From the NCBI RefSeq assembly GCF_024294905.1, contig NZ_JANCOC010000011.1, positions 4,355-68,354 of the forward strand: 64,000 bases of DNA, in the 5' to 3' direction. Both the position numbers and the translations under genes were made by a program. The stretch comes from Rothia gullae (GTDB lineage Bacteria; Actinomycetota; Actinomycetes; Actinomycetales; Micrococcaceae). Below, in pieces: positions 18,448-25,832 of the stretch. Position 1 is the stretch's first letter; each line of letters starts with the position of its first letter. The notes below the pieces were generated by a model that ran no database searches, was not told the origin of the DNA, and saw only the letters and a program-made list of their open reading frames with translations.

Positions 18448-19800
18448 CTAGGCTTCAGCCTTCGGGTCATGGTAGGTGCCCTCGAAGACGTCGGGGATGC
18501 CGTTGTCGTCAGCATCCACGCTTTCCTTCTCAGCCAGGGCACGGTAGTGCTTGTTACGGCGAGACAGGATAGCCGCGCCCACAATGGCAGCCAGAACAGA
18601 GCCGACGAGAATCGCAATCTTGGCGTCTTCGGTGTGCGCCGAGCCGTGCGGGAAGGACAGCTCAGCGACCAGCAGGGACACGGTGAAGCCGATACCTCCA
18701 GTTGCAGCCAGACCGACCACGTCAATCCAAGCGACGTCCGGGTCGAGGTTAGCGTTCTTGAAGCGAGTCACAAGCCAGGTGGTGCCGAAAATACCAAAGG
18801 TCTTACCGGCAACCAGTGCGACCATAATGCCGACCGCCACCGAGTCGGTGAGGGCGCGTCCGAGGCCTTCAAAACCGCCCACAGCCACACCCGCGCTGAA
18901 GAACGCGAAAATCGGCACGCAGATGCCGGTAGAGAGGGGACGGAAGCGGTGCTCCAGCACCTCTGCAAGACCGTGTTCAGCCTGTGCCGCCTCAGAGCGA
19001 GCGGACATCTTCACGGGCACCAGGAAGCCGAGAACCACACCAGAAATAGTCGCGTGAATACCGGACTCGAGGAAGAGTGCCCAGGTGATAATACCCAGGG
19101 GTAGAAGCAGCAGCCAGGCAGCCAGCGGCTTCAGGTGCAGCATGGTCTCACCGCGGTAGGCAATAAATGCGAATAGAGCGAGGGGAATCAGCGCGAAGAG
19201 CAGGTACTCGCCGTGGAAGTTATTGGTGTAGAAGATCGCGATAATGCAGATTGCAATCAGGTCGTCGACCACAGCCAGGGTCAGCAGGAAGACACGCATT
19301 GCCGAGGGGAGGAAAGTACCCACGGCGGCGAGAACAGACACCGCGAACGCAATATCGGTTGCGGTGGGGATAGCCCAACCGTGCAGAGCGGTGGGGCTGG
19401 TGAAGTTCAGCGCCGTGTAGATAATAGCGGGCACCGCAACGCCACCGAAAGCAGCCGCAATCGGCACAATAGCGGTGGACGGCGACTTGAGGTCACCAAT
19501 CACGAATTCCTTCTTCAGCTCCAGGCCGGTGAGAAAGAAGAAAACGACGAGCAGACCGTCTGCTGCCCAGGTTCCGATGCTCATCTGCAGGTGGTTGAAG
19601 CCGGGGATGACCGGGCCAACAACGGTGTCTCGAAGACCAAAATAGAGGGTGGATGCGGGGGTGTTAGCGAGTACTACTGCCAGCACCGTCGCAATCAACA
19701 GCACGGTACCGCCGACGGATTCTGCACGCAGAATATCGGCTACGCGGCGTGAGTTGCTATATGAGCCGCGGCTGAGGGTATCTGGATTGGTGTGAGTCAT
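18448..19800 (-). CDS. nhaA: Na+/H+ antiporter NhaA
   Basis: A 450-residue membrane protein with about 12 spans. It exports Na+ (or Li+) in exchange for protons, controlling pH and sodium. The ion-binding aspartates are recognisable in TATDIAFAV and VVDDLIAI, and the N-terminal SVGGTVLLIATVLAVVLANT span is typical. The frame extends 47 codons upstream, but AGAGGAGAGA lies directly before the ATG at 19800. The C-terminus carries an extra acidic tail. It lies upstream of lysX in the same direction. Confidence 0.95.
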   Translation of the reverse strand: MTHTNPDTLSRGSYSNSRRVADILRAESVGGTVLLIATVLAVVLANTPASTLYFGLRDTVVGPVIPGFNHLQMSIGTWAADGLLVVFFFLTGLELKKEFVIGDLKSPSTAIVPIAAAFGGVAVPAIIYTALNFTSPTALHGWAIPTATDIAFAVSVLAAVGTFLPSAMRVFLLTLAVVDDLIAICIIAIFYTNNFHGEYLLFALIPLALFAFIAYRGETMLHLKPLAAWLLLLPLGIITWALFLESGIHATISGVVLGFLVPVKMSARSEAAQAEHGLAEVLEHRFRPLSTGICVPIFAFFSAGVAVGGFEGLGRALTDSVAVGIMVALVAGKTFGIFGTTWLVTRFKNANLDPDVAWIDVVGLAATGGIGFTVSLLVAELSFPHGSAHTEDAKIAILVGSVLAAIVGAAILSRRNKHYRALAEKESVDADDNGIPDVFEGTYHDPKAEA

Positions 19801-19941
19801 TCTCTCCTCTTTCTGCCGCGATATTATGCGGCATCTAAGGCTCTTAAGTTTACTCCGCACTGTATGAGTATTCGAGTAGCTTCTGGCGGCTTTTAGCGCC
19901 TGGACGGTGCCCCATGGTGTGCTTTCATGGCGTATATACAT

Positions 19942-19986
19942 AAACGTTCCGCCTTCTCCACTGCGTGTGGGGAGGGCGGAACGTTT
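19942..19986. terminator. Terminator downstream of ferritin
   Basis: A perfect 12-bp stem AAACGTTCCGCC/GGCGGAACGTTT. It lies between the ferritin stop and the upstream part of nhaA, so it ends the ferritin message. A T-run is also present on the plus side. Confidence 0.8.
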
Positions 19987-20045
19987 AATATTTTTTGCAG
20001 ATATTCTGCGTGGTCGACTAGGTGTCTAGCCGCCTGAATGCAAGA

Positions 20046-20570
20046 TTAGGAACCAGCGATTGCGGGTGCGCCGGACTCCTGGCCGTGGTCGTGTGCCAGC
20101 TCGCGTGCAACGTAGTTCTCCAGGTCGAAGAGGTTGCCGTTTGCGCGCTTCACGATGGTCACCAGGGTCTCCATGGTTGCAACTTCCTCAACCTGCTCCT
20201 TCAGGAACCAGAGGATGAACTGCTCGCCCAGTGCGTAGTTCTCAGCGCGTGCCGCGGAGAACAGAGCCTCGATCTGACCGGTGACAACCTTCTCCTGTGC
20301 CAGGGACATGTCAACGATTTCCTGAACGTTCTCGAAGTCGTTCTTGACAGTGGGAACAGCGGGGATCTCGACCTTGTGGCCGCGGTCCAGCTTGTACTGA
20401 ACCATCATGAGTGCGTGTTCGCGCTCTTCGAGGGACTGCTGGTAGAAGAACTTAGCCAGCTGGGGCAGGTCCTCGCCGTCGAGCCAGATAGCCATGGACA
20501 GGTACTGGTGAGATGCTGCGAACTCGTGGCCGATCTGCTCGTTCAGAAGGTCGTAGAAAGACTTAGACAT
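20046..20570 (-). CDS. ftn: Non-haem bacterial ferritin
   Basis: A 174-residue four-helix ferritin that oxidises Fe(II) and stores iron in a 24-subunit shell. Ferroxidase ligands are visible at Glu16, Glu49 and His52 (EEREH), with further acidic residues at about 93-127. No haem-binding Met typical of bacterioferritin is apparent at the expected place, so non-haem ferritin is favoured. An AAGGAG site precedes the ATG. The gene is alone between its own terminator and a 500-base upstream region with a weak iron-box-like sequence. Confidence 0.93.
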   Translation of the reverse strand: MSKSFYDLLNEQIGHEFAASHQYLSMAIWLDGEDLPQLAKFFYQQSLEEREHALMMVQYKLDRGHKVEIPAVPTVKNDFENVQEIVDMSLAQEKVVTGQIEALFSAARAENYALGEQFILWFLKEQVEEVATMETLVTIVKRANGNLFDLENYVARELAHDHGQESGAPAIAGS

Positions 20571-21003
20571 ATGGTTTCTCCTTATATGGGGGGTTGCTTT
20601 TGGGTGCCGGGATGGCGCGGTGCAACCTGTTGATATTTATCGTAAGGGGTGGGATGCGTCATGTACAGAGAGAAAAGGCTAATCGGTGAATCAGATAAGG
20701 TATCCCTGACATATTGTCACCATAACCCTTAGTGTGGATGCCCTGAATACTTTCTTTGGGTTGTGTGGTATTGGGTGTTTTTCCTTGAGATTTCGCGGTT
20801 TAACAGGGATAGACAGTGGGTTTAAAAACCACAAACCTACGACTCAAGGTAAACATAGAGACGCCATGTTGGGTGCCTGCGCACGGGGCTAGAGGGCGCA
20901 AAAAAATCTTAAAAATCTCTCGAAAATGCGGCGAAACTGATGTGGCCAGAACCCCGATGCGCCCCAATCGCCTCCGTAAAGGTTGTTCTGCACACGCCCT
21001 TAA
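20571..21003. other. Intergenic region upstream of ferritin
   Basis: No gene is supported here; the small ORFs overlap each other and lack ribosome-binding sites. It must hold the ferritin promoter. The sequence at 20696-20714 resembles an IdeR/DtxR iron box at 12 of 19 positions, which is weak. The region nearer 21000 is A/T-rich and without clear structure. Confidence 0.4.
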
Positions 21004-21045
21004 AGAGATAAGGCACGTTCCCGGCGGGGAATGTGCCTTATCTCT
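21004..21045 (-). terminator. Terminator of the MarR gene
   Basis: A 13-bp perfect stem AGAGATAAGGCAC/GTGCCTTATCTCT lies 34 bases after the MarR stop. The minus strand continues with TCTTTAA. Confidence 0.8.
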
Positions 21046-21078
21046 GGTTCTCTCAACTCTCACCCGGGGTGGAGGAGG

Positions 21079-21630
21079 TTAGTGTGTAGGGTAATGCCCA
21101 CGCTTCAGCGCATCAATCGAGATGACGTTTGAAGGAGTATCACCCAGAACAGCCTTACCGATCTCGGCAAGCTGCTCAACCTGTTCGGGAGTGAGGTGAT
21201 CGAAAATCTGGTGGCGTACTTCGCCAACGTGGCTGGGGGCGACTTCATGGATCTTCTGCTCACCTGCCGGGAGCAGATGGCAGATGCTCACACGTCGGTC
21301 TTCAGCACTGAGGGAGCGGTGGACGTATCCATCCTTCTCCAAACGCGCTACAACTCGTGAGAGGCGTGCGGGAAGAGTGTTCGTAGTGATTGCCAGCTCG
21401 GTCATGGTGAGGGAATGATCCTTGGACTCGGAAAGCATTGCGAGCACCATGTATTCAACGAAGCTGATACCAGCCTCGGTCTGTAGCTGGTTTTCCATCT
21501 TGCGGGTAAGGTTGAAGATGATGAAGCTAATAAAGAGCCAGCCTTCTCGTTCTTGCGAGGAGAGCCAGTGAGTGGACTCGCTATGCGAGGTGTTCTCCGG
21601 CTGTTGCGCAGACGTGGTTGGTGTGGACAC
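21079..21630 (-). CDS. MarR-family transcriptional regulator
   Basis: A 183-residue winged-helix regulator. After a polar N-terminus (1-30) comes the MarR dimer helix, then the HTH around 80-110 (LTMTELAITTNTLPARLSRVVARLE) and the wing with the family signature DRRVSICHLLPAG. It probably represses its own or neighbouring genes in response to a small ligand. No obvious target gene is adjacent. A GTCAAG-N5-CTTGAC palindrome 110 bases upstream is a candidate operator. The ATG is preceded by AAAGAGGAACC. Confidence 0.9.
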   Translation of the reverse strand: MSTPTTSAQQPENTSHSESTHWLSSQEREGWLFISFIIFNLTRKMENQLQTEAGISFVEYMVLAMLSESKDHSLTMTELAITTNTLPARLSRVVARLEKDGYVHRSLSAEDRRVSICHLLPAGEQKIHEVAPSHVGEVRHQIFDHLTPEQVEQLAEIGKAVLGDTPSNVISIDALKRGHYPTH

Positions 21631-21740
21631 GGGATTGGTTCCTCTTTTATCAGATATGGAGCTCTCTTATTAATGAGAGAAGTGGCGTGTTGGCACCCAT
21701 TGTAGCGAAAGGCCTGACTAGGTGACTCAAAATTTGTACG

Positions 21741-21757
21741 GTCAAGTAATGCTTGAC
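21741..21757. promoter_or_regulatory. Palindrome upstream of marR (candidate operator)
   Basis: Perfect inverted repeat GTCAAG-TAATG-CTTGAC overlapping a TTGACA-like -35 element. The size suits a MarR dimer site. Binding is inferred only. Confidence 0.45.
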
Positions 21758-22044
21758 ACTTTGGTGCTAATTTATTGAGGGGCGCCAGGCGTATCTTTTT
21801 GCACGCAGTGACTGCAAATACCCGGGGTAAGTAAGTGGCATGCGACATATTTAAAAAGATTTCTGGTGCAAGTATAGACAAGACCGTACCAAGAAGCAAC
21901 CCCGCGTATAATGCTAACTTCCGCGGAATATCAAGGTTTTTTTGGGTGGCGGAAGAAAATTCTTAGGTTGGCAAAGAGTGTTCCGAGGTCGAAAGAAAAA
22001 TAACGAAACGATAACAAAAATTTTAAAAAATCTCGGTTTTGGCT

Positions 22045-22072
22045 TTGCAGCCGTAATGAAACCGTGTACACT
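22045..22072 (+). promoter_or_regulatory. Promoter of the candidate RNA
   Basis: A -35-like TTGCAG (22045-22050) is separated by 16 bases from a -10-like TACACT (22067-22072). The expected start is near 22079, where the structured sequence begins. The upstream 60 bases are very A/T-rich. Confidence 0.55.
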
Positions 22073-22078
22073 GATTAC

Positions 22079-22310
22079 ATAACGGGGTCGACGGAAGCCT
22101 CTGAGGCGAGACCGGAAGCTCGCTTCGATAGGTTCGACTCTCTATTTATCGGTGATTGTCGTCGGTGTACGAGTAACTCGTATTTCTACCGACGGATGTG
22201 CGGTGCGGATGCAGTTCGTGGTTGGGTTGCATTCCGTACCGTATCTTTTTAACTCTAAATTCTATTAACTCACTCTAAGAGCATCCAACGGTTGGGTGCT
22301 CTTTTTCTTT
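22079..22310 (+). ncRNA. Candidate structured non-coding RNA (about 230 nt)
   Basis: The segment has its own promoter, several strong helices and a terminator, and no convincing protein. Helix 1 is a nested hairpin (CGTCGGT/ACCGACG enclosing TACGAGT/ACTCGTA). Helix 2 pairs GGTGCGG-ATGCA with TGCAT-T-CCGTACC. Near the 5' end GTCGA/TCGAC encloses GCCT/AGGC and AAGC/GCTT hairpins. The end is a rho-independent terminator. A 62-codon ORF overlaps but has no ribosome-binding site and its bases are explained by the helices. I cannot match it to RNase P, tmRNA, SRP RNA or 6C RNA. A 6S/Ms1-like RNA remains possible. Confidence 0.6.
22278..22310 (+). terminator. Terminator of the candidate RNA
   Basis: Stem AGAGCATCCAAC with GTTGGGTGCTCT (one wobble), followed by TTTTCTTT. 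Confidence 0.85.
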
Positions 22311-22495
22311 GCCCTCATATCGGCGCCGCAAGAGCGCTGCACGAGCCGGGGCAGGGTTGGGGGAGGAAGAGTCGTAAACACCTGTGCTGTGTATCTGCCC
22401 TGTGTAGCTGTGGGGTGTAGCTGCGCGGTGCGGTTTGTGTTGTGTGGTGGTGCCGTGTGTCCGCGGTATTGTTGTGCCGTATCGCGTCAGGAGTG

Positions 22496-23035
22496 ATATC
22501 CACAGGGGTTATCCATAGTGTGGAGAACTTACACCCATGTGATTTGGTGAAGCAGAGTCAAGGCTTGCCACGGGTACAATTTAAGAGCTCTGCAGAAAAA
22601 TTCTTGTAATTACAGGCTTTCACAGCCGTTAAAACCGAGGGTAAGTTCTTAAACAGAAGACCTTTTCACCTATAAATCCGCGGAATCCGAAAATTTCCAC
22701 AGCTGTGGATAACCCTGTGCACTTAATCCACCGCCTCCGGCGTAAGGAGGCACGTAAGAGCACTCGGCAGCCCTGTTGGCACTCAATATTTTGGCTAATA
22801 GAAGGAAAAACGCCCCGAATGAGGGTGAAAATTCTGCAGTTTATCCCCCCGCGCATCCCCAAAATGGGATGTTATCCACAGTAGTTATCCACAGTGTGGA
22901 GAACTTACAGCATTGTTATTCACATGAGCGCATACCCCGGTATTTCAAGGCATAATAGGGTATCGAACCTGAAAATCCTGTTGATACACAGGGGTATCCA
23001 CAGGTGTGGGGAAAAATCTTTGCCTAAAATCCACA
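22496..23035. promoter_or_regulatory. Cluster of DnaA boxes (origin-like or DnaA-titrating region)
   Basis: Three perfect TTATCCACA boxes (22704-22712 reversed, 22872-22880, 22885-22893) occur with at least five one-mismatch boxes (22496, 22509, 22519, 22895 and 22994) in both orientations. A 26-28 base unit carrying two boxes is repeated at 22507-22533 and 22883-22909. No gene is credible here. The sodA promoter must lie at its right edge. No dnaA or dnaN is present, so calling it oriC is not justified. Confidence 0.65.
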
Positions 23036-23148
23036 GGGTTGAGCGAGATCTTACATAAATGTGACGCTCCCCAACTCATGAAAAGTAAAGTAAACGCTAC
23101 GCTGGTAATCTTTAATACGAGCCAAGTTTTCTAATGAAAGGCATCATC

Positions 23149-23772
23149 ATGGCTGAAAAGTACACTCTCCCCGAGCTCCCCTACGACTACGCGGTGCTCG
23201 AGCCCCACATCTCCGCAAAGATTATGGAGTTGCACCACGACAAGCACCACGCAGCATACGTTGCAGGCGCTAACGCAGCTCTCGAGCAGCTTGAAGAGGC
23301 ACGCGAGAAGGGTGCATACGGCAACGTCTCCAAGCTCTCCAAGGACCTGGCGTTCAACCTGGGTGGCCACACCAACCACTCCATCTTCTGGAACAACCTG
23401 TCCCCCGAGGGTGGCGACAAGCCCACCGGCGAGCTGGCAGCAGCAATCGACGAATTCTTCGGCTCCTTCGACAAGTTCCGTGAGCACTTCACCAACGTTG
23501 CACTCACCATTCAGGGCTCCGGCTGGGCAATCCTCGCCTGGGACACCGTTGGCAAGCGCCTCATTATCGAGCAGCTTTACGATCAGCAGGGCAATATCTC
23601 CGTTGCGCTGATCCCCGTTCTGCAGCTGGACATGTGGGAGCACGCATTCTACCTGGACTACCAGAACGTCAAGGGCGAGTACGTCAAGGCATTCTGGAAC
23701 ATTGTGAACTGGGCTGACGTTCAGGCTCGCTTCGAGCGCGCAGTGTCCCAGACCAAGGACCTGGTCCTTTAA
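23149..23772 (+). CDS. sodA: Superoxide dismutase (Mn/Fe family)
   Basis: A 207-residue cytoplasmic enzyme that converts superoxide to peroxide and oxygen. Metal ligands are recognisable: His in ELHHDKHH, His in [11 protein letters not shown], and Asp and His in [12 protein letters not shown]. An ATG five codons upstream is possible, but the start at 23149 has GAAAGG seven bases before it and gives the usual [13 protein letters not shown]-terminus. Mn versus Fe use cannot be read safely from sequence. The gene stands alone, after the DnaA-box region and before a strong terminator. Confidence 0.96.
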   Translation: MAEKYTLPELPYDYAVLEPHISAKIMELHHDKHHAAYVAGANAALEQLEEAREKGAYGNVSKLSKDLAFNLGGHTNHSIFWNNLSPEGGDKPTGELAAAIDEFFGSFDKFREHFTNVALTIQGSGWAILAWDTVGKRLIIEQLYDQQGNISVALIPVLQLDMWEHAFYLDYQNVKGEYVKAFWNIVNWADVQARFERAVSQTKDLVL

Positions 23773-23820
23773 TCTAGGTTTTCGTCAGCGCGGTGAAGTA
23801 GCCGCGGTGAGGTAATTGAA

Positions 23821-23864
23821 ATGGGTGCCCGGCGCCTCCACAATCGGAGGTGCCGGGCACCCAT
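23821..23864. terminator. Bidirectional terminator after sodA
   Basis: A long stem (GGGTGCCCGGC/GCCGGGCACCC plus GCCTCC/GGAGG) with T-rich flank on the plus side, between convergent sodA and the AlbA-domain gene. Seventeen bases of its right arm recur exactly in the hairpin at 25571-25610. Confidence 0.85.
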
Positions 23865-23908
23865 TTGTTTATCCCTGAACCACGTGGCGCGTTAGAGAAC
23901 GCGAGACT

Positions 23909-25411
23909 CTAGGCGGCTACAGTGTGGTATACCGAGCCGCGGCGTCCCGAACGAGCTTTTTGCTCTACTAAACCTCGTTGGATTAGCTTGGGTAACGCAT
24001 ACCGTACCTGCCGTGCAGTCAACTGGGTACTTTTCACAATATCGGCGACTGTAGCTGGTCCGCGGGTCAAAGCAGCGTATACCTGGGATTCCGTGGGGGA
24101 TAGATTTTCCGGTATCTCAGCAAACTGAGGAGTAGAGGATACCCCCATTGTGCTCGTAGGCTGTGTGTCATCGGCAGGGCGGTAGATAATGACGCGCACC
24201 TGTATACCATCGTCGATAATACGCGCCTTACGCAACCCAGCATCAACCAGGGTCTGTTGCGCAGCTAGGATACCGCCGCCTTCGCCTTCGATTAGTCGGT
24301 GACCGTCGCTGAGACGAATATTCTGGCAGATAGCATAGAGCGCCTCGTTTACAGCCGCGGGGCGATGCACGAGGCCTACCTGACTCGGTAGGATACCCCA
24401 AAAACCGCCGGGGCTGATGATTTCAATACGGCTGCGTTTGATAAAAATCTGTATGAATTTTCCGGATGCATCCCGTTCATAGCTCCGGTGGACGAGTGCG
24501 TTGGCTACAAACTCACGGAGAGCTACCAAGGGGATTTCTGGCTGATCGATGAGCCCGGCACCATTGGGAGCTGTGACGGTGCGGTTCTTAATGTTGCGTA
24601 TGAGCCATGCAAGGGTATCTTCAAGCATGGCGGGAATAGGGCCTTCGCTTCGAAAACGGTCATCATTGCGGGTTGTTCCGCTTGTAGATACTATGCCGAT
24701 AATACTCGCCCCGGAATAAAACTGCTGAGGGTAGTCACCCAGAGCGCACACCCCAGCCAAGGTTAAATGATTATCTGCCGCTAGTACGTTGCGTTTATAC
24801 AAAATTTCTTGGTCAGAGTTCTGGCGTAAACGGGCTGAGGAGAGACGTACCTGGCGCAGGAAGTCCTGGGTGTAGGACTTGTCTAAATCATCATTGTCTT
24901 CATTAATGTCTAAATCATTAATGGACGTATTAGGAATGCTTTGTAGGTCATTGTGCGGTTTGTGACGTTGGGCGTACATCAGACTTAGTGCGTAACTATC
25001 CATTGGGTAGTCACCATCCTCAAGCCGTTGATACGCTACATTGCCTTTGAAACAGGGACGTTCCTGAACCGGCAACCCTGGAACAGACACAATAAGTAGC
25101 TGATGGTCGTCCAGGACCATGTCACTGGTTTCTACTGCAATTTTTGGTTTGAGATTCTGTGCAGCATCAATAATTTTTGCTCGTAAGTCTTCGACGTCAT
25201 AGACACCTACTGGAGTGAAATCTTGGGATTCATCCACACCGCATATGATGATGCCTCCGTCTGGACGATTAGCAAAGCTACAGATAGTTTCGGCAATGGA
25301 GGAGGGGTAACCCATGTGGGCTGACTTAACTTCCACAGTCAGGCTGTCCCTGCCTAGAAGTCGTAGCTCATTGAGTGTTTGTGTTAGTTCTTCAGGCGTA
25401 TACATGTACAT
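23909..25411 (-). CDS. AlbA_2 (Schlafen-type) ATP-binding protein with C-terminal winged helix
   Basis: A 500-residue protein. The N-terminal AlbA_2/Schlafen-like domain (about 10-140) shows EVKSAHMG, then AETICSFANRPDGGIIICGVDE. The middle (about 270-400) resembles the HATPase-type domain of this family, with VALREFVANALVHRSY and EIISPGGF. A winged helix ends the protein (about 435-500; TVADIVKSTQLTARQVRYAL). Such proteins are common near mobile or defence genes and probably regulate transcription. Codon use is visibly less GC-biased than the neighbours, suggesting horizontal gain. The ATG has AGGA eight bases upstream. Its upstream region holds repeated operator-like motifs. Confidence 0.85.
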   Translation of the reverse strand: MYMYTPEELTQTLNELRLLGRDSLTVEVKSAHMGYPSSIAETICSFANRPDGGIIICGVDESQDFTPVGVYDVEDLRAKIIDAAQNLKPKIAVETSDMVLDDHQLLIVSVPGLPVQERPCFKGNVAYQRLEDGDYPMDSYALSLMYAQRHKPHNDLQSIPNTSINDLDINEDNDDLDKSYTQDFLRQVRLSSARLRQNSDQEILYKRNVLAADNHLTLAGVCALGDYPQQFYSGASIIGIVSTSGTTRNDDRFRSEGPIPAMLEDTLAWLIRNIKNRTVTAPNGAGLIDQPEIPLVALREFVANALVHRSYERDASGKFIQIFIKRSRIEIISPGGFWGILPSQVGLVHRPAAVNEALYAICQNIRLSDGHRLIEGEGGGILAAQQTLVDAGLRKARIIDDGIQVRVIIYRPADDTQPTSTMGVSSTPQFAEIPENLSPTESQVYAALTRGPATVADIVKSTQLTARQVRYALPKLIQRGLVEQKARSGRRGSVYHTVAA

Positions 25412-25480
25412 ATTGTAATTCCTGGAGCGACATTTTGGGCCTCATCGCGGAATGTTAGTTACAAATGAGGGCGATTTTTG

Positions 25481-25514
25481 TGACAAATATGTAACTATTG
25501 GCGATAATTTGTCA
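25481..25514. promoter_or_regulatory. Inverted operator-like motif, copy 1
   Basis: TGACAAATATGTAAC at 25481-25495 is followed by the inverted ATTTGTCA at 25507-25514. The site lies 70 bases upstream of the AlbA_2/winged-helix gene and is very A/T-rich. A second copy lies at 25701-25739. Confidence 0.5.
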
Positions 25515-25570
25515 TGTAAATAGGCGGTGGTCTGCGAACTTAGGCGAATGTATGTGGCTGTTGCTATGGC

Positions 25571-25610
25571 GGGTGCCCCGCGCCGCCCCCTTAGGAGGTG
25601 CCGGGCACCC
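25571..25610 (-). terminator. Hairpin downstream of the ABC-F gene
   Basis: GGGTGCCC/GGGCACCC arms with an intervening C-rich loop, about 220 bases after the ABC-F stop. It shares a 17-base arm with the terminator after sodA. No strong T-run follows on the minus strand, so efficiency is uncertain. Confidence 0.5.
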
Positions 25611-25700
25611 GGCGCTTTAGAGAATTAGTCGAGATGCACCTGTAGTTTTAAGCGCGATAACGGGGGTATCAGGCGTGAAATTTATGAATATAGAGATTTC

Positions 25701-25739
25701 GAGTGACAAAATGTAACTTTCCAGCAGATTTTGTCACTC
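25701..25739. promoter_or_regulatory. Inverted operator-like motif, copy 2
   Basis: A perfect 12-bp inverted repeat GAGTGACAAAAT/ATTTTGTCACTC (25701-25712 and 25728-25739) whose left half continues as TGTAAC, giving almost the same motif as copy 1. No T-run follows. Confidence 0.55.
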
Positions 25740-25832
25740 AAAATGTAAAGTTCACACAGGAGTACATGCATGATTATTACGTCACTTCGTCCTGGGTGGT
25801 GCTGGTTTCCTGTCCCGGAGATACGGTAAACC

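Noticed and set aside
22064..22252. 62-codon frame overlapping the candidate RNA
   Set aside because: No ribosome-binding site, odd composition, and the sequence is better explained by paired RNA stems.
22629..22862. 77-codon frame within the DnaA-box cluster
   Set aside because: Poor codon use, no ribosome-binding site and overlap with conserved boxes.
22490..23035. Naming the DnaA-box cluster oriC
   Set aside because: No dnaA, dnaN or adjacent replication genes are present; only the boxes are seen.
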